64,000 nucleotides of DNA from Leptothrix sp. (in: b-proteobacteria) (GCA_013822685.1 PNKV01000003.1:242655-306654), one strand, 5' to 3'; counted from the first letter of the stretch, positions 26,769-37,646 are shown. The notes: generated from the letters alone by a model not told the origin. Made by a program: numbers and translations.

Positions 26769-27917
26769 ATGAGCATGCCCCCTCGGACCCGGCTTTTCGC
26801 GTTTGTCCTGGTGACCCCCTTGTTGTTGGTCACCGTGGGTTGCGGCAAGGCTCCCCCGGCGCCCGAGCCGGTCCGGTCGGTGCGCACGCTGGTGCTGAGT
26901 GAAACCGGTGGGGTCGTTGACCGCGAGTTTTCCGCAGAGATCCGCGCGCGCGTGGAAGCCCCCTTGAGCTTTCGGGTGCCTGGCAAGATCTTGCGCCGGC
27001 AAGTCGAGTTGGGCCAGGCTGTGAAACCAGGCCAGGTGCTGGCCCAGCTTGATCCTCAGGATCTGACCTTGTCGCAGGAGTCTGCCCGTGCCGGCCTGGC
27101 CGCGGCCGAGGCCAATGCGGCGCAGGCAGCGTCTGATTTCAAGCGCTTCAGCGAACTCAAGAGCCAGGGCTTTATCAGCGCGGCCGAGTTGGACCGTCAT
27201 AGCACCACCCTGAAGTCGGCCGAGGCCAGCTTGAGGCAAGCGCGTGCGCAAGCGGGGGTGCAGGGCAACCAGGCCACCTACGCCACTTTGACAGCCAACG
27301 CCTCTGGCGTCATCACCGCGGTGGACGCCGAGCCTGGCCAGGTGGTCAACGCTGGCACGCCAGTGCTGACACTGGCCCAGGATGGTCCGCGCGACGCGCT
27401 GTTTTCAGTGCCCGAAGACATGGCGCCCACCATGCGCGCCTTGCTGAACAAGCCCGGTGCCATCAAGGTGCGCCGTTGGGGCACGCAAGATTGGTTGCCG
27501 GCCAAGATCCGCGAAGTGTCCGCGGCCACTGACAGCCTTACTCGCACGTTTCTGGTCAAGGCCGATGTGGGGCAGGGCGCCTACGAGTTGGGGCAAACCG
27601 CCACCGTGGCCTTGGGCACGCCAGTGCGTTTTGCCGGTGGCTTGAGGGTGCCCTTGCAGGCCCTGGTCGAGTTGAATGGCCGGTCGGCGGTGTGGGTGCT
27701 GGATGGCGCCAGCATGACCGTCAAGCCCCAGCCCGTGGTCACCGCCGATGTCACCGGCAACATCGTGATTGTGGCCAATGGGCTCAAGGCCGGGCAGGAG
27801 ATCGTGACCGCCGGCGTGCACGTGCTCAAACCTGGTCAGAAGGTCAAGCGCTACCAAACGGCATTGGATCTGGCTGCCAAGCAAGCGGCGGCCAGCCAGC
27901 CCGCCGTGTCGCAGTGA
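26769..27917 (+). CDS. RND efflux periplasmic adaptor lipoprotein
   Basis: A 382-residue membrane-fusion protein. I choose ATG 26769, which gives a signal peptide and lipobox VTVGC at about residue 25; an in-frame ATG at 26712 would add 19 residues. Barrel-sandwich halves (SFRVPGKILRRQVELGQAV; ANASGVITAVDAEPGQVV) flank a short alpha-helical hairpin (about 85-150). Paired with the RND pump that starts 16 bp after its stop. No outer-membrane channel gene follows, so it must recruit one from elsewhere. Confidence 0.93.
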   Translation: MSMPPRTRLFAFVLVTPLLLVTVGCGKAPPAPEPVRSVRTLVLSETGGVVDREFSAEIRARVEAPLSFRVPGKILRRQVELGQAVKPGQVLAQLDPQDLTLSQESARAGLAAAEANAAQAASDFKRFSELKSQGFISAAELDRHSTTLKSAEASLRQARAQAGVQGNQATYATLTANASGVITAVDAEPGQVVNAGTPVLTLAQDGPRDALFSVPEDMAPTMRALLNKPGAIKVRRWGTQDWLPAKIREVSAATDSLTRTFLVKADVGQGAYELGQTATVALGTPVRFAGGLRVPLQALVELNGRSAVWVLDGASMTVKPQPVVTADVTGNIVIVANGLKAGQEIVTAGVHVLKPGQKVKRYQTALDLAAKQAAASQPAVSQ

Positions 27918-27933
27918 TCGCCAGGAGCCCACT

Positions 27934-30900
27934 GTGACCGACATCGTCAAGAAACTGCCCGATCCTTCGGCCCGTCATTTCAACCTGTCCCGCTGGGCGC
28001 TGGAGCACCAGGCCCTCACGCGCTACCTGATGGTCGTGCTCATGCTCTTGGGGCTGGCCGCGTATTTCCAGCTGGGGCAAGACGAAGATCCGCCCTTTGC
28101 CTTTCGGATCATGGTGGTTCGGGCCTATTGGCCGGGCGCCACCGCGCAAGAGATGGCCGAGCAGGTCACCGACAAGATCGAGCGGACGCTGCAAGAAGTG
28201 CCCTACGCGGACAAGATCCGCTCCTACAGCAAGCCCGGCGAATCCCTGACCTTCATGCAAGTCAAGGATTCCTCGCCGCCCAAGGAAATCCCCAATCTTT
28301 GGTACCAGGTGCGCAAGAAGGTTGGCGACATGAGGCAGACCTTGCCGCCAGGTGTCGTGGGCCCGTTCTTCAATGACGAGTTCGGGGATGTCTATGGCTC
28401 CATCTACGCCTTGTCGGCCGATGGGTTCACCCCCGAAGAGTTGCGCCAGTTCGCTGAAAAAGTCCGATCGGAGTTCCTGCAGGTGCCCAGTGTGGCCAAG
28501 GTCGAGTTGTTCGGTGTGCAGCCCGAGAAGATCTTCATGGAGGTGCCCCAGCAAAAGCTGGCCCAGATGGGTCTGGACATGAACCAGTTCATCCAGCAGC
28601 TCAATGCACAGAACGGCATCGAGGGGGCGGGCGTTTATTCCGGCGCCAATGACAGCATCCAGATGCGGGTCACCGGCGCTTTCACATCCATCGAGCAATT
28701 GCGGCAGATGCCCATCAGGGCGGTCAATCCGGCCACCGGGCAGGCCCGGACCGCGCGGCTTGGCGATGTCGCTACCGTCCGGCGTGCCTACGAATCACCG
28801 GCGACCACGAAGGTGCGCCACAACGGCAAAGACATCATCGCGGTCGGCATTTCCATGGCCAAGGGCGGCGACATCATCAAGTTGGGCAAGAACCTAACCG
28901 CCGCCGCTCAAAAGGTGCATGCGGATCTGCCTGTGGGCATTGAGCTCGACCAGATCCAGGATCAGCCCAAATCGGTGACCAACTCGGTCGGCGAATTCAT
29001 TCATGTGCTGATCGAGGCCGTGGCCGTGGTGCTGGCCGTCAGCTTCATCAGCCTGGGCTTGCACACCAAGCCCTTGCGCCTGGACATCTGGCCTGGCTTG
29101 GTGGTGGCCATCACGATCCCGCTGGTGCTCGCCGTCACATTCCTGATCATGTACTTCTGGAATGTGGGGCTGCACAAGATCTCGCTGGGGGCGTTGATCA
29201 TTGCGCTGGGCCTGTTGGTGGACGACGCCATCATCGCCGTCGAAATGATGGTGCACAAGCTGGAAGAGGGCTATGACAAGGTCAGCGCCGCGACCGCCGC
29301 CTACGACATCACCGCGATGCCCATGCTGACGGGTACCTTGATCACTGCGGCCGGCTTCCTGCCCATTGGCATGGCGCAATCTGCGGTCGGTGAGTACACC
29401 TTTGCGATCTTCGCTGTCACGGCCACGGCCTTGATCGTGTCCTGGGTGGTCTCGGTCTACTTCGTGCCTTACCTGGGCCAGCACCTGCTCAAGACGCGGC
29501 CCAAAGTGCAGTCGGTCGAGGGTGGCCCCAAAGTCGATCTTCACGACACCCCCTTCTATCGCCGTTTCAAAGGCCTGGTGAACTGGTGCGTGGAGCACCG
29601 TTGGATCACCATTGGCCTGACCATCCTGGCCCTGGTTTTGGGTGTGTTGGGCATGGGCAAGGTGCAGCAGCAGTTCTTCCCTGACTCAAGCCGCCCCGAG
29701 CTGATCGTGGACCTGTGGATGCCCGAAGGCACCAGCTTTGACGCGACAGAAGCCGTGGCCAAGCGCTTCGAGGCGCGTGTCATGAAAGAGCAGGGCGTCA
29801 AGACGGTCAGCACTTGGATCGGCTCAGGCGTGCCGCGCTTCTACCTGCCCATGGACCAGATCTTCCCGCAGAGCAACGTCAGCCAGGCCATCGTCATGCC
29901 GACGGACCCGCAAACGCGTGAAGCCCTGCGCGCCCGTTTGCCCGAATTGCTGGCCACCGAGTTCCCGGAAGTCCGTGGCCGCCTGCGGCTGTTGCCCAAC
30001 GGCCCGCCCGTGCCTTACCCCGTGCAGTTCCGCATCGTGGGAGAAAATCCCGCCCAACTTCGCCACTGGGCTGAAGAGGCCAAGACCCTGATGCGCGCCC
30101 ATCCCAACATGACGGGGGTCAACGACAACTGGAACGAGCAGGTCAAGGCCATCCGCCTGGTGGTGGACCAGTCCAAGGCGCGTGCGCTGGGTGTGACCAG
30201 CCAATCGATTGCACAAGCGATTCGGGTGACGACCTCCGGCACGCCCGTGGGCCAGTACCGCGACCAGGACCGCCTCATCGACATCGTCATGCGCACCCCC
30301 TTGTCGGAGCGCGCCACCTTGAGCGCGCTGGACAACTCCTACATCCCGACCGCGTCGGGCCGCATGGTCCCGGTGTTGCAGGTGGGCAAGCCACAACTGG
30401 TGTGGGAGCCGGGCGTGCTGTGGCGTGAAGGCCGCCACTTCGCCATCACGGTGCAGGGCGATGTGACCGAAGGCACGCAAGGGCCCACCGTCAGCACCGC
30501 CCTGTGGCCGCAGATGGAGGCTCTGCAGCAAAAGATGCCGCCGGGTTTCCGGGTTGAGCTGGCAGGCACCGCCGAGGAAAGCAGCAAGGGGCAGGGTTCG
30601 ATTTTCGCCAACATGCCGGCCATGCTGTTCATCATCTTCACCTTGTTGATGCTGCAATTGCAGAGCTTCTCGCGCGCCTTGTTGGTGTTCCTGACCGGCC
30701 CCATGGGCATTGCGGGAGTGGCCATGGCCTTGTTGGCCCTGGACCGGCCGTTTGGTTTCGTGGCCCTGCTGGGGGTGGTGGCTTTGATGGGCATGATCAT
30801 GCGCAATTCGGTCATCCTGATCGACCAGATTGAGCAAGACCGGGCCCAGGGCGTGGCCGACTGGGATGCCATCGTGGGGGCGGCCGTGCGCCGTTTCCGC

Positions 30901-31077
30901 CCGATCGTGCTGACCGCTGCCGCGGCGGTGCTGGCCATGATTCCCCTGACGCGCAGCGTGTTCTGGGGGCCCATGGCCGTGGCCATCATGGGGGGGCTGA
31001 TCGTGGCCACCGCCTTGACCCTGCTGGCCTTGCCGGCGATGTACGCAGCGTGGTTCCGGGTTCGCCGGCCCGCATGA
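27934..31077 (+). CDS. RND efflux transporter permease (HAE1/AcrB-like)
   Basis: A 1047-residue inner-membrane proton antiporter, the usual length for AcrB-type pumps. It has an N-terminal helix (about 30-48), two large periplasmic loops, and two groups of membrane helices. The helix-4 motif appears as GLLVDDAIIAVEMM, with the Asp pair used for proton relay. GTG start with a CAGGAG ribosome site. The substrate is not predictable; the upstream TetR-type operator suggests induction by a toxic compound. Confidence 0.95.
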   Translation: MTDIVKKLPDPSARHFNLSRWALEHQALTRYLMVVLMLLGLAAYFQLGQDEDPPFAFRIMVVRAYWPGATAQEMAEQVTDKIERTLQEVPYADKIRSYSKPGESLTFMQVKDSSPPKEIPNLWYQVRKKVGDMRQTLPPGVVGPFFNDEFGDVYGSIYALSADGFTPEELRQFAEKVRSEFLQVPSVAKVELFGVQPEKIFMEVPQQKLAQMGLDMNQFIQQLNAQNGIEGAGVYSGANDSIQMRVTGAFTSIEQLRQMPIRAVNPATGQARTARLGDVATVRRAYESPATTKVRHNGKDIIAVGISMAKGGDIIKLGKNLTAAAQKVHADLPVGIELDQIQDQPKSVTNSVGEFIHVLIEAVAVVLAVSFISLGLHTKPLRLDIWPGLVVAITIPLVLAVTFLIMYFWNVGLHKISLGALIIALGLLVDDAIIAVEMMVHKLEEGYDKVSAATAAYDITAMPMLTGTLITAAGFLPIGMAQSAVGEYTFAIFAVTATALIVSWVVSVYFVPYLGQHLLKTRPKVQSVEGGPKVDLHDTPFYRRFKGLVNWCVEHRWITIGLTILALVLGVLGMGKVQQQFFPDSSRPELIVDLWMPEGTSFDATEAVAKRFEARVMKEQGVKTVSTWIGSGVPRFYLPMDQIFPQSNVSQAIVMPTDPQTREALRARLPELLATEFPEVRGRLRLLPNGPPVPYPVQFRIVGENPAQLRHWAEEAKTLMRAHPNMTGVNDNWNEQVKAIRLVVDQSKARALGVTSQSIAQAIRVTTSGTPVGQYRDQDRLIDIVMRTPLSERATLSALDNSYIPTASGRMVPVLQVGKPQLVWEPGVLWREGRHFAITVQGDVTEGTQGPTVSTALWPQMEALQQKMPPGFRVELAGTAEESSKGQGSIFANMPAMLFIIFTLLMLQLQSFSRALLVFLTGPMGIAGVAMALLALDRPFGFVALLGVVALMGMIMRNSVILIDQIEQDRAQGVADWDAIVGAAVRRFRPIVLTAAAAVLAMIPLTRSVFWGPMAVAIMGGLIVATALTLLALPAMYAAWFRVRRPA

Positions 31078-31090
31078 GGGTCGCCGCTGG

Positions 31091-31119
31091 TGAAAACTGT
31101 GCTCCGGGCACGGTAGAAT
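31091..31119 (+). promoter_or_regulatory. Predicted promoter for tRNA-Leu(UAG) and tig
   Basis: TGAAAA (31091-31096), 17-bp spacer, TAGAAT (31114-31119), 60 bp before the tRNA. Moderate match. Confidence 0.45.
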
Positions 31120-31181
31120 CGGCGGTTCCGACCAAATAGCCTGCTGGGTTGCATCAGTGCAGTCCGGTTGTCAAAGTCGAT

Positions 31182-31268
31182 GCGCGGGTGGCGAAATTGG
31201 TAGACGCACCAGGTTTAGGTCCTGACGCCAGCAATGGTGTGGGGGTTCGAGTCCCCCCCCGCGCACCA
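31182..31268 (+). tRNA. tRNA-Leu(UAG)
   Basis: Class II tRNA with acceptor GCGCGGG/CCCGCGC, anticodon TAG in the loop TTTAGGT, a long variable arm, GGTTCGAGTCCC T-arm and encoded CCA. It decodes CUN codons, including the CTA codons of the leucine leader peptide at 20575. It lies 38 bp upstream of tig. Confidence 0.97.
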
Positions 31269-31306
31269 GGCCTTTTATCAATCACCTAATTTTGAGAGTA
31301 CAGAAC

Positions 31307-32626
31307 ATGGCTGTCACCGTGGAGACCCTCGACAAGCTGGAACGACGCATCACGCTGTCGTTGCCAGCCGACGTGCTCAGGAACGAAGTCGACGCCCGCT
31401 TGAAGAAGCTGGCCCGCACCGTCAAGGTTGACGGCTTCCGTCCTGGCAAAGTGCCCATGACCGTGGTCGCCCAGCGCTACGGCTATTCCGTCCAGTACGA
31501 AGTGGTCAACGACCAGGTCGGCCAGGCTTTCAACAAGGCCGCCGCCGAAGCGCAGCTGCGCGTTGCCGGCCAGCCCCGCATCGCGGAAAAAGAAGGCTCG
31601 TCCGCTGAAGAAGGCAAGCTGTTGTTCGACGCCACCTTCGAGGTCTACCCCCAAGTCGTCATCGGCGACCTGGCCACGGCCGAAATCGAGCGCGTGACCG
31701 CCGAAGTCAACGATGCCGCCATCGACCGCACCGTGGAGATTCTGCGCAAGCAACGCCGCACGTTCGAGCAACGTGCTGCCACCGAAGCCGCAGCCGATGG
31801 CGACCGCGTCACCATCGATTTCGAAGGCAAGATCGATGGCGTGCCTTTTGACGGCGGCAAGGCCGAGGGCTACCAGTTCCTGCTGGGCGAAGGCCAGATG
31901 CTCGAAGCTTTCGAGAAGGCTGTCCGCGGCATGAAGACGGGTGAGTCCAAGACTTTCCCCCTGAAGTTCCCTGAGGATTACCACGGCAAGGATGTCGCCG
32001 GCAAGGAAGCCGACTTCCTGGTCACCTTGAAGAAGCTCGAAGCGCAAAACCTGCCCGAAGTGAACGAAGAGTTCGTCGCCAGCCTGGGTCTGCCCGAGTC
32101 CTCGATCGAAGCGCTGCGCGCCGACATCAAGAAGAACCTCGAGCGTGAAGTCAAATTCCGCGTGGCCGGCCGCAACAAGGCTGCCACCATGGACGCGCTG
32201 CTCAAGATCGCCGAGTTCGACGTGCCCAAGTCGCTGGTGGCCGCTGAAACCGACCGCCTGGTCGAAGGCGCCCGCGCCGACCTCAAGGCACGCGGTGTCA
32301 AGGATGCCGACAAGGCCCCGATCCCCACCGAGATGTTCCAGCCTCAGGCCGAGCGCCGCGTGCGCCTGGGCCTGATCGTGGGCGAGCTGGTGCGCAACAA
32401 CAACCTGGCCGCCAAGCCCGAGCAATTGCAAGAGCACATCGCCGAACTGTCGCAAAGCTACGAGCAACCGCAGCAAGTGGTGGCCTGGTACATGAGCGAT
32501 CGCCAGCGCATGGCCGAAGTCGAAGCCGTTGTCATTGAAGGCAATGTGGTTGATTTCGTGCTGTCCAAGGCCAAGGTCACCGACAAGGGTCTGGGCTTTG
32601 AAGAACTGATGGGTCAGCAAGGCTGA
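31307..32626 (+). CDS. tig: Trigger factor
   Basis: Ribosome-bound chaperone and peptidyl-prolyl isomerase. The 439-residue protein has the ribosome-binding domain (about 1-115; signature GFRPGKVP), the FKBP domain (about 155-245; GDRVTIDFEGKIDG) and the C-terminal chaperone domain. ATG 31307 chosen. It heads the conserved tig-clpP-clpX-lon block and is closed by its own terminator. Confidence 0.97.
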   Translation: MAVTVETLDKLERRITLSLPADVLRNEVDARLKKLARTVKVDGFRPGKVPMTVVAQRYGYSVQYEVVNDQVGQAFNKAAAEAQLRVAGQPRIAEKEGSSAEEGKLLFDATFEVYPQVVIGDLATAEIERVTAEVNDAAIDRTVEILRKQRRTFEQRAATEAAADGDRVTIDFEGKIDGVPFDGGKAEGYQFLLGEGQMLEAFEKAVRGMKTGESKTFPLKFPEDYHGKDVAGKEADFLVTLKKLEAQNLPEVNEEFVASLGLPESSIEALRADIKKNLEREVKFRVAGRNKAATMDALLKIAEFDVPKSLVAAETDRLVEGARADLKARGVKDADKAPIPTEMFQPQAERRVRLGLIVGELVRNNNLAAKPEQLQEHIAELSQSYEQPQQVVAWYMSDRQRMAEVEAVVIEGNVVDFVLSKAKVTDKGLGFEELMGQQG

Positions 32627-32660
32627 TTTTTCCCGTCTTTCCGGGGCGTGAAGCCCTGGC

Positions 32661-32704
32661 AAAGGGCACCTGCCAATCCCCAGCGGAGGCAGGTGCCTTT
32701 TATT
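32661..32704 (+). terminator. Rho-independent terminator after tig
   Basis: A 10-bp perfect stem (32665-32674 with 32688-32697), extendable on the A/T side, followed by TTTTATTTT. It separates tig from clpP. Confidence 0.85.
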
Positions 32705-32722
32705 TTGTGCGAACGTCCCCAT
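32697..32722 (+). promoter_or_regulatory. Possible heat-shock (sigma-32) promoter of clpP
   Basis: CTTTTA (32697-32702), 14-bp spacer, CCCCAT (32717-32722). The -10 is a full match to the sigma-32 consensus; the -35 is weaker and overlaps the tig terminator tail. A sigma-70-like pair, TTCGAG-N17-CATAAT (32776-32804), lies closer to the gene. Confidence 0.4.
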
Positions 32723-32838
32723 GTGCGTCCTAGCAACGGAAAGACGACAAGGACACTCGCCGGCTTTTTCCGGCGTTCGAGGTGGCCTTCCAAGGCGCCA
32801 TAATCAAATCACGCATTGAATATTCCACAAGGAAGCAC

Positions 32839-33459
32839 ATGAGCGCACTGGATACACAAAACCTGGGCTTGGTGCCCATGGTCATCGAGACATCAGGCCG
32901 CGGCGAACGCGCCTACGACATCTACAGCCGTTTGCTGCGCGAGCGGGTGGTTTTCCTGGTGGGGCCGGTCAATGACCAATCGGCCAACCTGGTCGTGGCA
33001 CAACTGCTGTTCCTCGAAAGCGAAAACCCTGACAAGGACATTTCCCTGTACATCAACTCGCCCGGTGGCAGCGTGAGCGCGGGGATGTCGATCTTCGACA
33101 CCATGCAGTTCATCAAGCCCGACGTGTCGACCCTGTGCATGGGCATGGCCGCCTCCATGGGCGCCTTCCTGCTGGCCGCCGGCGCCAAAGAGAAGCGTTT
33201 TGCTTTGCCCAACTCCAAGATCATGATCCACCAACCGCTGGGCGGCACTCAGGGTCAGGCCACCGACATCGAGATACACGCGCGCGAGATCTTGAAAACC
33301 CGCGAGCAGCTCAACCGAATCCTGGCCGAGCGCACGGGCCAGTCCCTGGAAAAGATCCAGTTGGACACCGAGCGCGATTACTACATGTCGGCGGCGGAAT
33401 CGGCCACCTACGGTTTGATCGACAAAGTGCTGGAAAAGCGCCAGGCCGCGGCTTCCTGA
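32839..33459 (+). CDS. clpP: ATP-dependent Clp protease proteolytic subunit
   Basis: Serine peptidase that forms the 14-mer chamber of ClpXP. The 206-residue protein shows the triad Ser106 (GMAASMGAF), His131 (MIHQPLGG) and Asp180 (TERDYYMSA). ATG 32839 follows an AAGGAAG ribosome site. Next to its partner gene clpX (127-bp gap). Confidence 0.97.
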   Translation: MSALDTQNLGLVPMVIETSGRGERAYDIYSRLLRERVVFLVGPVNDQSANLVVAQLLFLESENPDKDISLYINSPGGSVSAGMSIFDTMQFIKPDVSTLCMGMAASMGAFLLAAGAKEKRFALPNSKIMIHQPLGGTQGQATDIEIHAREILKTREQLNRILAERTGQSLEKIQLDTERDYYMSAAESATYGLIDKVLEKRQAAAS

Positions 33460-33586
33460 TTGCCAAGAAGGTGGTCGGATACGAGGTAAAGCCCCAGCAA
33501 AGGCTTCTTCTTCGACCGGCCGCCAGCCAAGGCGTTTGACTTATCATCATCACCAACATTTGCTGACTCACTGACAGGCCTGCCCC

Positions 33587-34867
33587 ATGTCCGAAAAAAA
33601 AGGCTCTTCCAGCGAAAAGATCCTGTACTGCTCTTTCTGCGGTAAGAGCCAGCACGAGGTCAAGAAGCTCATTGCCGGCCCGTCGGTTTTCATTTGCGAC
33701 GAATGCATCGACCTGTGCAACGACATCATCCGTGATGAGGTCGCAGCCGAGGCCGAACAAACAGCCCGTCCCGCCAAGAGCGACTTGCCCACGCCGAACG
33801 AGATCAAGGCCCAGCTCGACCAGTACGTGATCGGGCAGGACACGGCCAAGCGCACGTTGTCGGTGGCGGTGTACAACCATTACAAGCGCCTGCGCCACAT
33901 GGGCGCCGGTGAGGGCAAGAAGCCCGACATCGAGCTGTCCAAGAGCAACATCCTGCTGATCGGCCCCACTGGGTCGGGCAAGACTCTGCTCGCGCAAACA
34001 CTGGCCCGCCTGCTCAATGTGCCTTTCGTGATCGCCGACGCCACCACCTTGACCGAAGCTGGTTACGTGGGTGAAGACGTCGAGAACATCATCCAGAAGC
34101 TGCTGCAGAACTGCAACTACGAGGTCGACAAGGCCCAACGCGGCATTGTCTACATCGACGAAATTGACAAGATCTCGCGCAAGTCCGACAACCCTTCCAT
34201 CACGCGTGATGTGTCGGGTGAGGGCGTGCAGCAGGCCTTGCTCAAGTTGATCGAAGGCACGATGGCCTCGGTGCCACCACAGGGTGGCCGCAAGCACCCC
34301 AATCAAGACTTCCTGCAGATCGACACGACCAACATCCTGTTCATCTGCGGTGGCGCTTTCGATGGTCTGGAAAAGATCATTCAGAACCGCTCGGTCAAGT
34401 CGGGCATCGGCTTTGGCGCTGCAGTCAAGAGCAAGGAAGACCGCAAGCTTTCCGAGGTGTTCCGCGAAGTGGAGCCCGAAGATCTGATCAAGTTCGGCAT
34501 CATTCCCGAACTGATTGGCCGCATGCCCGTGGTCGCCACCTTGGGCGAGTTGACGGAAGACGCCCTGGTGCGCATCCTGACCGAGCCCAAGAACGCGCTG
34601 ATCAAACAGTATCAACAGCTGTTGGGCATGGACGGTGTCGAGTTGGAAATCCGTCCCGCCGCCTTGACGGCCATTGCCCGCAAAGCTTTGAACCGCAAGA
34701 CGGGCGCCCGTGGTTTGAGGTCCATCCTGGAGCAATCCTTGCTGGACACGATGTTCGAATTGCCAACCCAGGAAGGAGTGCAAAAGGTGGTGCTGGATGA
34801 ACCCACCATTGATGAAAACGCCAAGCCCCTGTTGGTGTACCGGGAACAGGTCAAGGCCAGCGCTTGA
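33587..34867 (+). CDS. clpX: ATP-dependent Clp protease ATP-binding subunit
   Basis: AAA+ unfoldase of ClpXP. The 426-residue protein has the N-terminal C4 zinc domain (YCSFCGKS...ICDECIDLC), Walker A GPTGSGKT, Walker [11 protein letters not shown] and the pore-loop region GYVGEDVE. Length and order are standard. Confidence 0.98.
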   Translation: MSEKKGSSSEKILYCSFCGKSQHEVKKLIAGPSVFICDECIDLCNDIIRDEVAAEAEQTARPAKSDLPTPNEIKAQLDQYVIGQDTAKRTLSVAVYNHYKRLRHMGAGEGKKPDIELSKSNILLIGPTGSGKTLLAQTLARLLNVPFVIADATTLTEAGYVGEDVENIIQKLLQNCNYEVDKAQRGIVYIDEIDKISRKSDNPSITRDVSGEGVQQALLKLIEGTMASVPPQGGRKHPNQDFLQIDTTNILFICGGAFDGLEKIIQNRSVKSGIGFGAAVKSKEDRKLSEVFREVEPEDLIKFGIIPELIGRMPVVATLGELTEDALVRILTEPKNALIKQYQQLLGMDGVELEIRPAALTAIARKALNRKTGARGLRSILEQSLLDTMFELPTQEGVQKVVLDEPTIDENAKPLLVYREQVKASA

Positions 34868-34910
34868 TTCTGAACATCCTGCTCTGATGGGTGTCGGTCA
34901 CCCCGACGCC

Positions 34911-34938
34911 CTTGTGTTTTGGTTTTAGAGCCCCATCT
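34911..34938 (+). promoter_or_regulatory. Heat-shock (sigma-32) type promoter of lon
   Basis: CTTGTG (34911-34916), 14-bp spacer, CCCCATCT (34931-34938), 26 bp before the lon ATG. Both elements and the spacing match the sigma-32 consensus well. Confidence 0.65.
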
Positions 34939-34963
34939 GGGACTCTGACAAAGAAAGGCCATC

Positions 34964-37393
34964 ATGTCAGGACATCCCATCCTTCCCTCTGATCCCATCA
35001 GCCTGCCGCTTCTGCCGCTGCGCGATGTGGTCGTCTTCCCCCACATGGTGATTCCACTGTTCGTGGGTCGCCCCAAGTCCATCAAGGCCCTCGAAGCCGC
35101 CATGGAAGCTGGTCGGCAGATCATGCTGGTCGCTCAAAAAGCGGCAGGCAAAGACGAGCCCAAGGCCGAGGACATGTTTGAAATCGGTTGCGTTTCCAGC
35201 ATCTTGCAGATGTTGAAATTGCCCGATGGCACTGTCAAGGTGCTGGTCGAAGGCGTGCAGCGCGCCAACACCTCGTCGATCGACGATTCTGGTGAGTTCT
35301 TCACCTCCGTGGTCGTGCCCGTGCAGCCCGAGGCCAACGTCACGCCTGAAGTTGAAGCCCTGCGCCGCGCCGTGACGCAGCAGTTCGACCAGTACGTCAA
35401 GCTCAACAAAAAGATTCCGCCCGAGATCCTCACCTCGATCTCCGGCATCGACGATGCTGGCCGCCTGGCCGACACCATCGCCGCGCACCTGCCTTTGAAG
35501 CTGGAAGCCAAGCAATCGGTGCTGGACTTGTTCTCGGTCTCGCAACGCCTTGAGAAGCTCTTGGAGCAGCTCGAGCACGAAGTCGACATCCTGCAGGTCG
35601 AAAAGCGCATCCGTGGTCGCGTCAAGCGCCAGATGGAGAAATCCCAGCGCGAGTACTACCTGAACGAACAGGTCAAGGCCATCCAGAAAGAACTGGGTGA
35701 AGGCGAAGAGGGTGCTGACCTCGAAGAACTCGCCAAGAAGATTGAAGCCGCGCGCATGCCCAAAGAGGCGCGCAAGAAGGCCGATGCTGAGCTCAAAAAG
35801 CTGCGCCTGATGTCGCCCATGTCGGCCGAAGCCACTGTGGTGCGCAACTTCATCGACACGATTGTGGCGCTGCCTTGGGCCAAGAAGACCAAGATCAAGC
35901 ACAACCTGGCCCACGCCGAAGAGGTCTTGAACGAAGACCACTATGGCCTGGACAAAGTCAAGGAACGCATCCTTGAGTATCTTGCTGTCCAACAACGCGT
36001 GGACAAGGTCAAGGCGCCCATCCTGTGCCTGGTTGGCCCTCCGGGCGTCGGCAAGACCTCGCTGGGGCAGTCGATTGCCCGCGCCACCGGTCGCAAGTTC
36101 GTTCGCATGGCCCTGGGAGGCGTGCGCGACGAGGCCGAGATCCGTGGCCACCGCCGCACTTACATCGGCTCGATGCCGGGCAAGGTGCTGCAATCGCTCT
36201 CCAAGGTGGGCACGCGCAATCCGCTGTTCCTGCTGGACGAGATCGACAAGCTGGGCATGGACTTCCGGGGCGACCCATCGTCGGCCTTGCTGGAAGTGCT
36301 CGACCCCGAGCAGAACCACACCTTCGGCGACCATTACATTGAGGTCGATTTCGACTTGTCGGATGTGATGTTCGTGGCGACGTCCAACTCGTTGAACATC
36401 CCGCCCGCCTTGCTTGACCGCATGGAAGTGATCCGCCTGGCGGGTTACACCGAGGACGAGAAGGTCTCGATCGCGCAGACGTACTTGCTGCCCAAACAGC
36501 GCAAGAACAATGGCGTGAAAGACGAAGAGCTGGAAGTGGCTGAATCCGCCATCCGTGGCGTGATCCGTTACTACACCCGCGAGGCTGGTGTGCGTTCGCT
36601 TGAGCGTGAAGTCTCCAAGATCTGCCGCAAGGTGGTCAAGGGCCTGGCGCTGAAGCAATACACCGGAAAGGTGGTCGTCAATGAGGACAACCTCAACGAC
36701 TTCCTGGGTGTGCGCCGCTACGACTATGGTCAGGCCACCAAGGACAACCAGGTCGGCCAGGTGGTTGGCTTGGCGTGGACGGAAGTGGGCGGCGATCTGC
36801 TCACCATCGAATCGGCCAGCATGCCGGGCAAGGGTGTCATCACCCGCACCGGTTCGCTGGGTGATGTGATGAAGGAGTCGGTCGAAGCTGCCCGCACGGT
36901 GGTGCGCAGCCGGGCCGCTCGTCTGGGCATCAAGGATGAGGCGTTCGAGAAGCGTGACATCCACATCCACGTGCCTGATGGCGCCACGCCCAAGGATGGC
37001 CCAAGTGCAGGCGCTGCCATGGCCACGGCCCTGGTGTCGGTGCTCACGGGCATCCCGGTCAAGGCCTCGGTGGCCATGACGGGCGAGATCACGCTGCGAG
37101 GCGAGATCACGGCCATCGGTGGCTTGAAAGAGAAGCTGCTGGCCGCGCACCGTGGTGGCATCAAGACGGTGCTCATCCCTGAAGAGAATGTGAAGGACCT
37201 TCAGGAGATCCCCGAGAACGTCAAGAGCGCCATCGAGATCGTGCCGGTGAAGTGGATCGACAAGGTGCTGGAAATCGCCTTGGAGCGCATGCCCACGCCT
37301 TTGCCTGAGGAAGAGGCCAAGGTGGAAGTCAAGCCGGATGCTGCGCCCGCAGCGGCCGCGCCGCCGACATCGACCGAGGCCGTGAAGCACTGA
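34964..37393 (+). CDS. lon: ATP-dependent protease Lon (LonA)
   Basis: Homohexameric AAA+ serine protease. The 809-residue protein has the N-terminal substrate domain (about 10-205), Walker [12 protein letters not shown], and the peptidase domain with the catalytic Ser in [13 protein letters not shown] and Lys in [12 protein letters not shown]. An Ala/Pro-rich tail of about 20 residues follows. A heat-shock-type promoter precedes it. Confidence 0.98.
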   Translation: MSGHPILPSDPISLPLLPLRDVVVFPHMVIPLFVGRPKSIKALEAAMEAGRQIMLVAQKAAGKDEPKAEDMFEIGCVSSILQMLKLPDGTVKVLVEGVQRANTSSIDDSGEFFTSVVVPVQPEANVTPEVEALRRAVTQQFDQYVKLNKKIPPEILTSISGIDDAGRLADTIAAHLPLKLEAKQSVLDLFSVSQRLEKLLEQLEHEVDILQVEKRIRGRVKRQMEKSQREYYLNEQVKAIQKELGEGEEGADLEELAKKIEAARMPKEARKKADAELKKLRLMSPMSAEATVVRNFIDTIVALPWAKKTKIKHNLAHAEEVLNEDHYGLDKVKERILEYLAVQQRVDKVKAPILCLVGPPGVGKTSLGQSIARATGRKFVRMALGGVRDEAEIRGHRRTYIGSMPGKVLQSLSKVGTRNPLFLLDEIDKLGMDFRGDPSSALLEVLDPEQNHTFGDHYIEVDFDLSDVMFVATSNSLNIPPALLDRMEVIRLAGYTEDEKVSIAQTYLLPKQRKNNGVKDEELEVAESAIRGVIRYYTREAGVRSLEREVSKICRKVVKGLALKQYTGKVVVNEDNLNDFLGVRRYDYGQATKDNQVGQVVGLAWTEVGGDLLTIESASMPGKGVITRTGSLGDVMKESVEAARTVVRSRAARLGIKDEAFEKRDIHIHVPDGATPKDGPSAGAAMATALVSVLTGIPVKASVAMTGEITLRGEITAIGGLKEKLLAAHRGGIKTVLIPEENVKDLQEIPENVKSAIEIVPVKWIDKVLEIALERMPTPLPEEEAKVEVKPDAAPAAAAPPTSTEAVKH

Positions 37394-37419
37394 TTGTTGT
37401 TTGCAAAAATCAGCGAAGC

Positions 37420-37449
37420 TTGATGAAAGCACCAAATTCGGTGTATAGT
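37420..37449 (+). promoter_or_regulatory. Promoter of the first tRNA-Gly/tRNA-Cys pair
   Basis: TTGATG (37420-37425), 18-bp spacer, TATAGT (37444-37449), 44 bp before the tRNA. The second pair has the same architecture. Confidence 0.6.
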
Positions 37450-37492
37450 TCAGGTCTTCGCTGATTGCAGTAGTCAAACGCAAACAGTCGAT

Positions 37493-37568
<76 letters not shown>

Positions 37569-37577
37569 GAATGCAGA

Positions 37578-37612
37578 GGGAAGCCCCCGTTTTAACGATG
37601 GCTTCCCTTTTT
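37578..37612 (+). terminator. Hairpin between tRNA-Gly and tRNA-Cys, copy 1
   Basis: GGGAAGCC (37578-37585) pairs with GGCTTCCC (37600-37607), followed by T5. It may terminate or attenuate transcription before tRNA-Cys. A related hairpin with a different loop lies in copy 2. Confidence 0.7.
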
Positions 37613-37646
37613 CGCATAAGGCGGTTGCATCAGCAATTGCACAGAC

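Noticed and set aside
32759..32776. A 6-bp perfect palindrome around CTTTTT upstream of clpP as a second terminator
   Set aside because: Short stem, the T tract is in the loop and not after the stem; not a rho-independent terminator.
34967..37483. A very long open frame (over 800 codons) antisense to lon, and similar ones antisense to glnA, ntrB and the repeat protein
   Set aside because: They mirror GC-rich codon bias of the true genes, have no recognisable motifs, and the sense frames are unambiguous.
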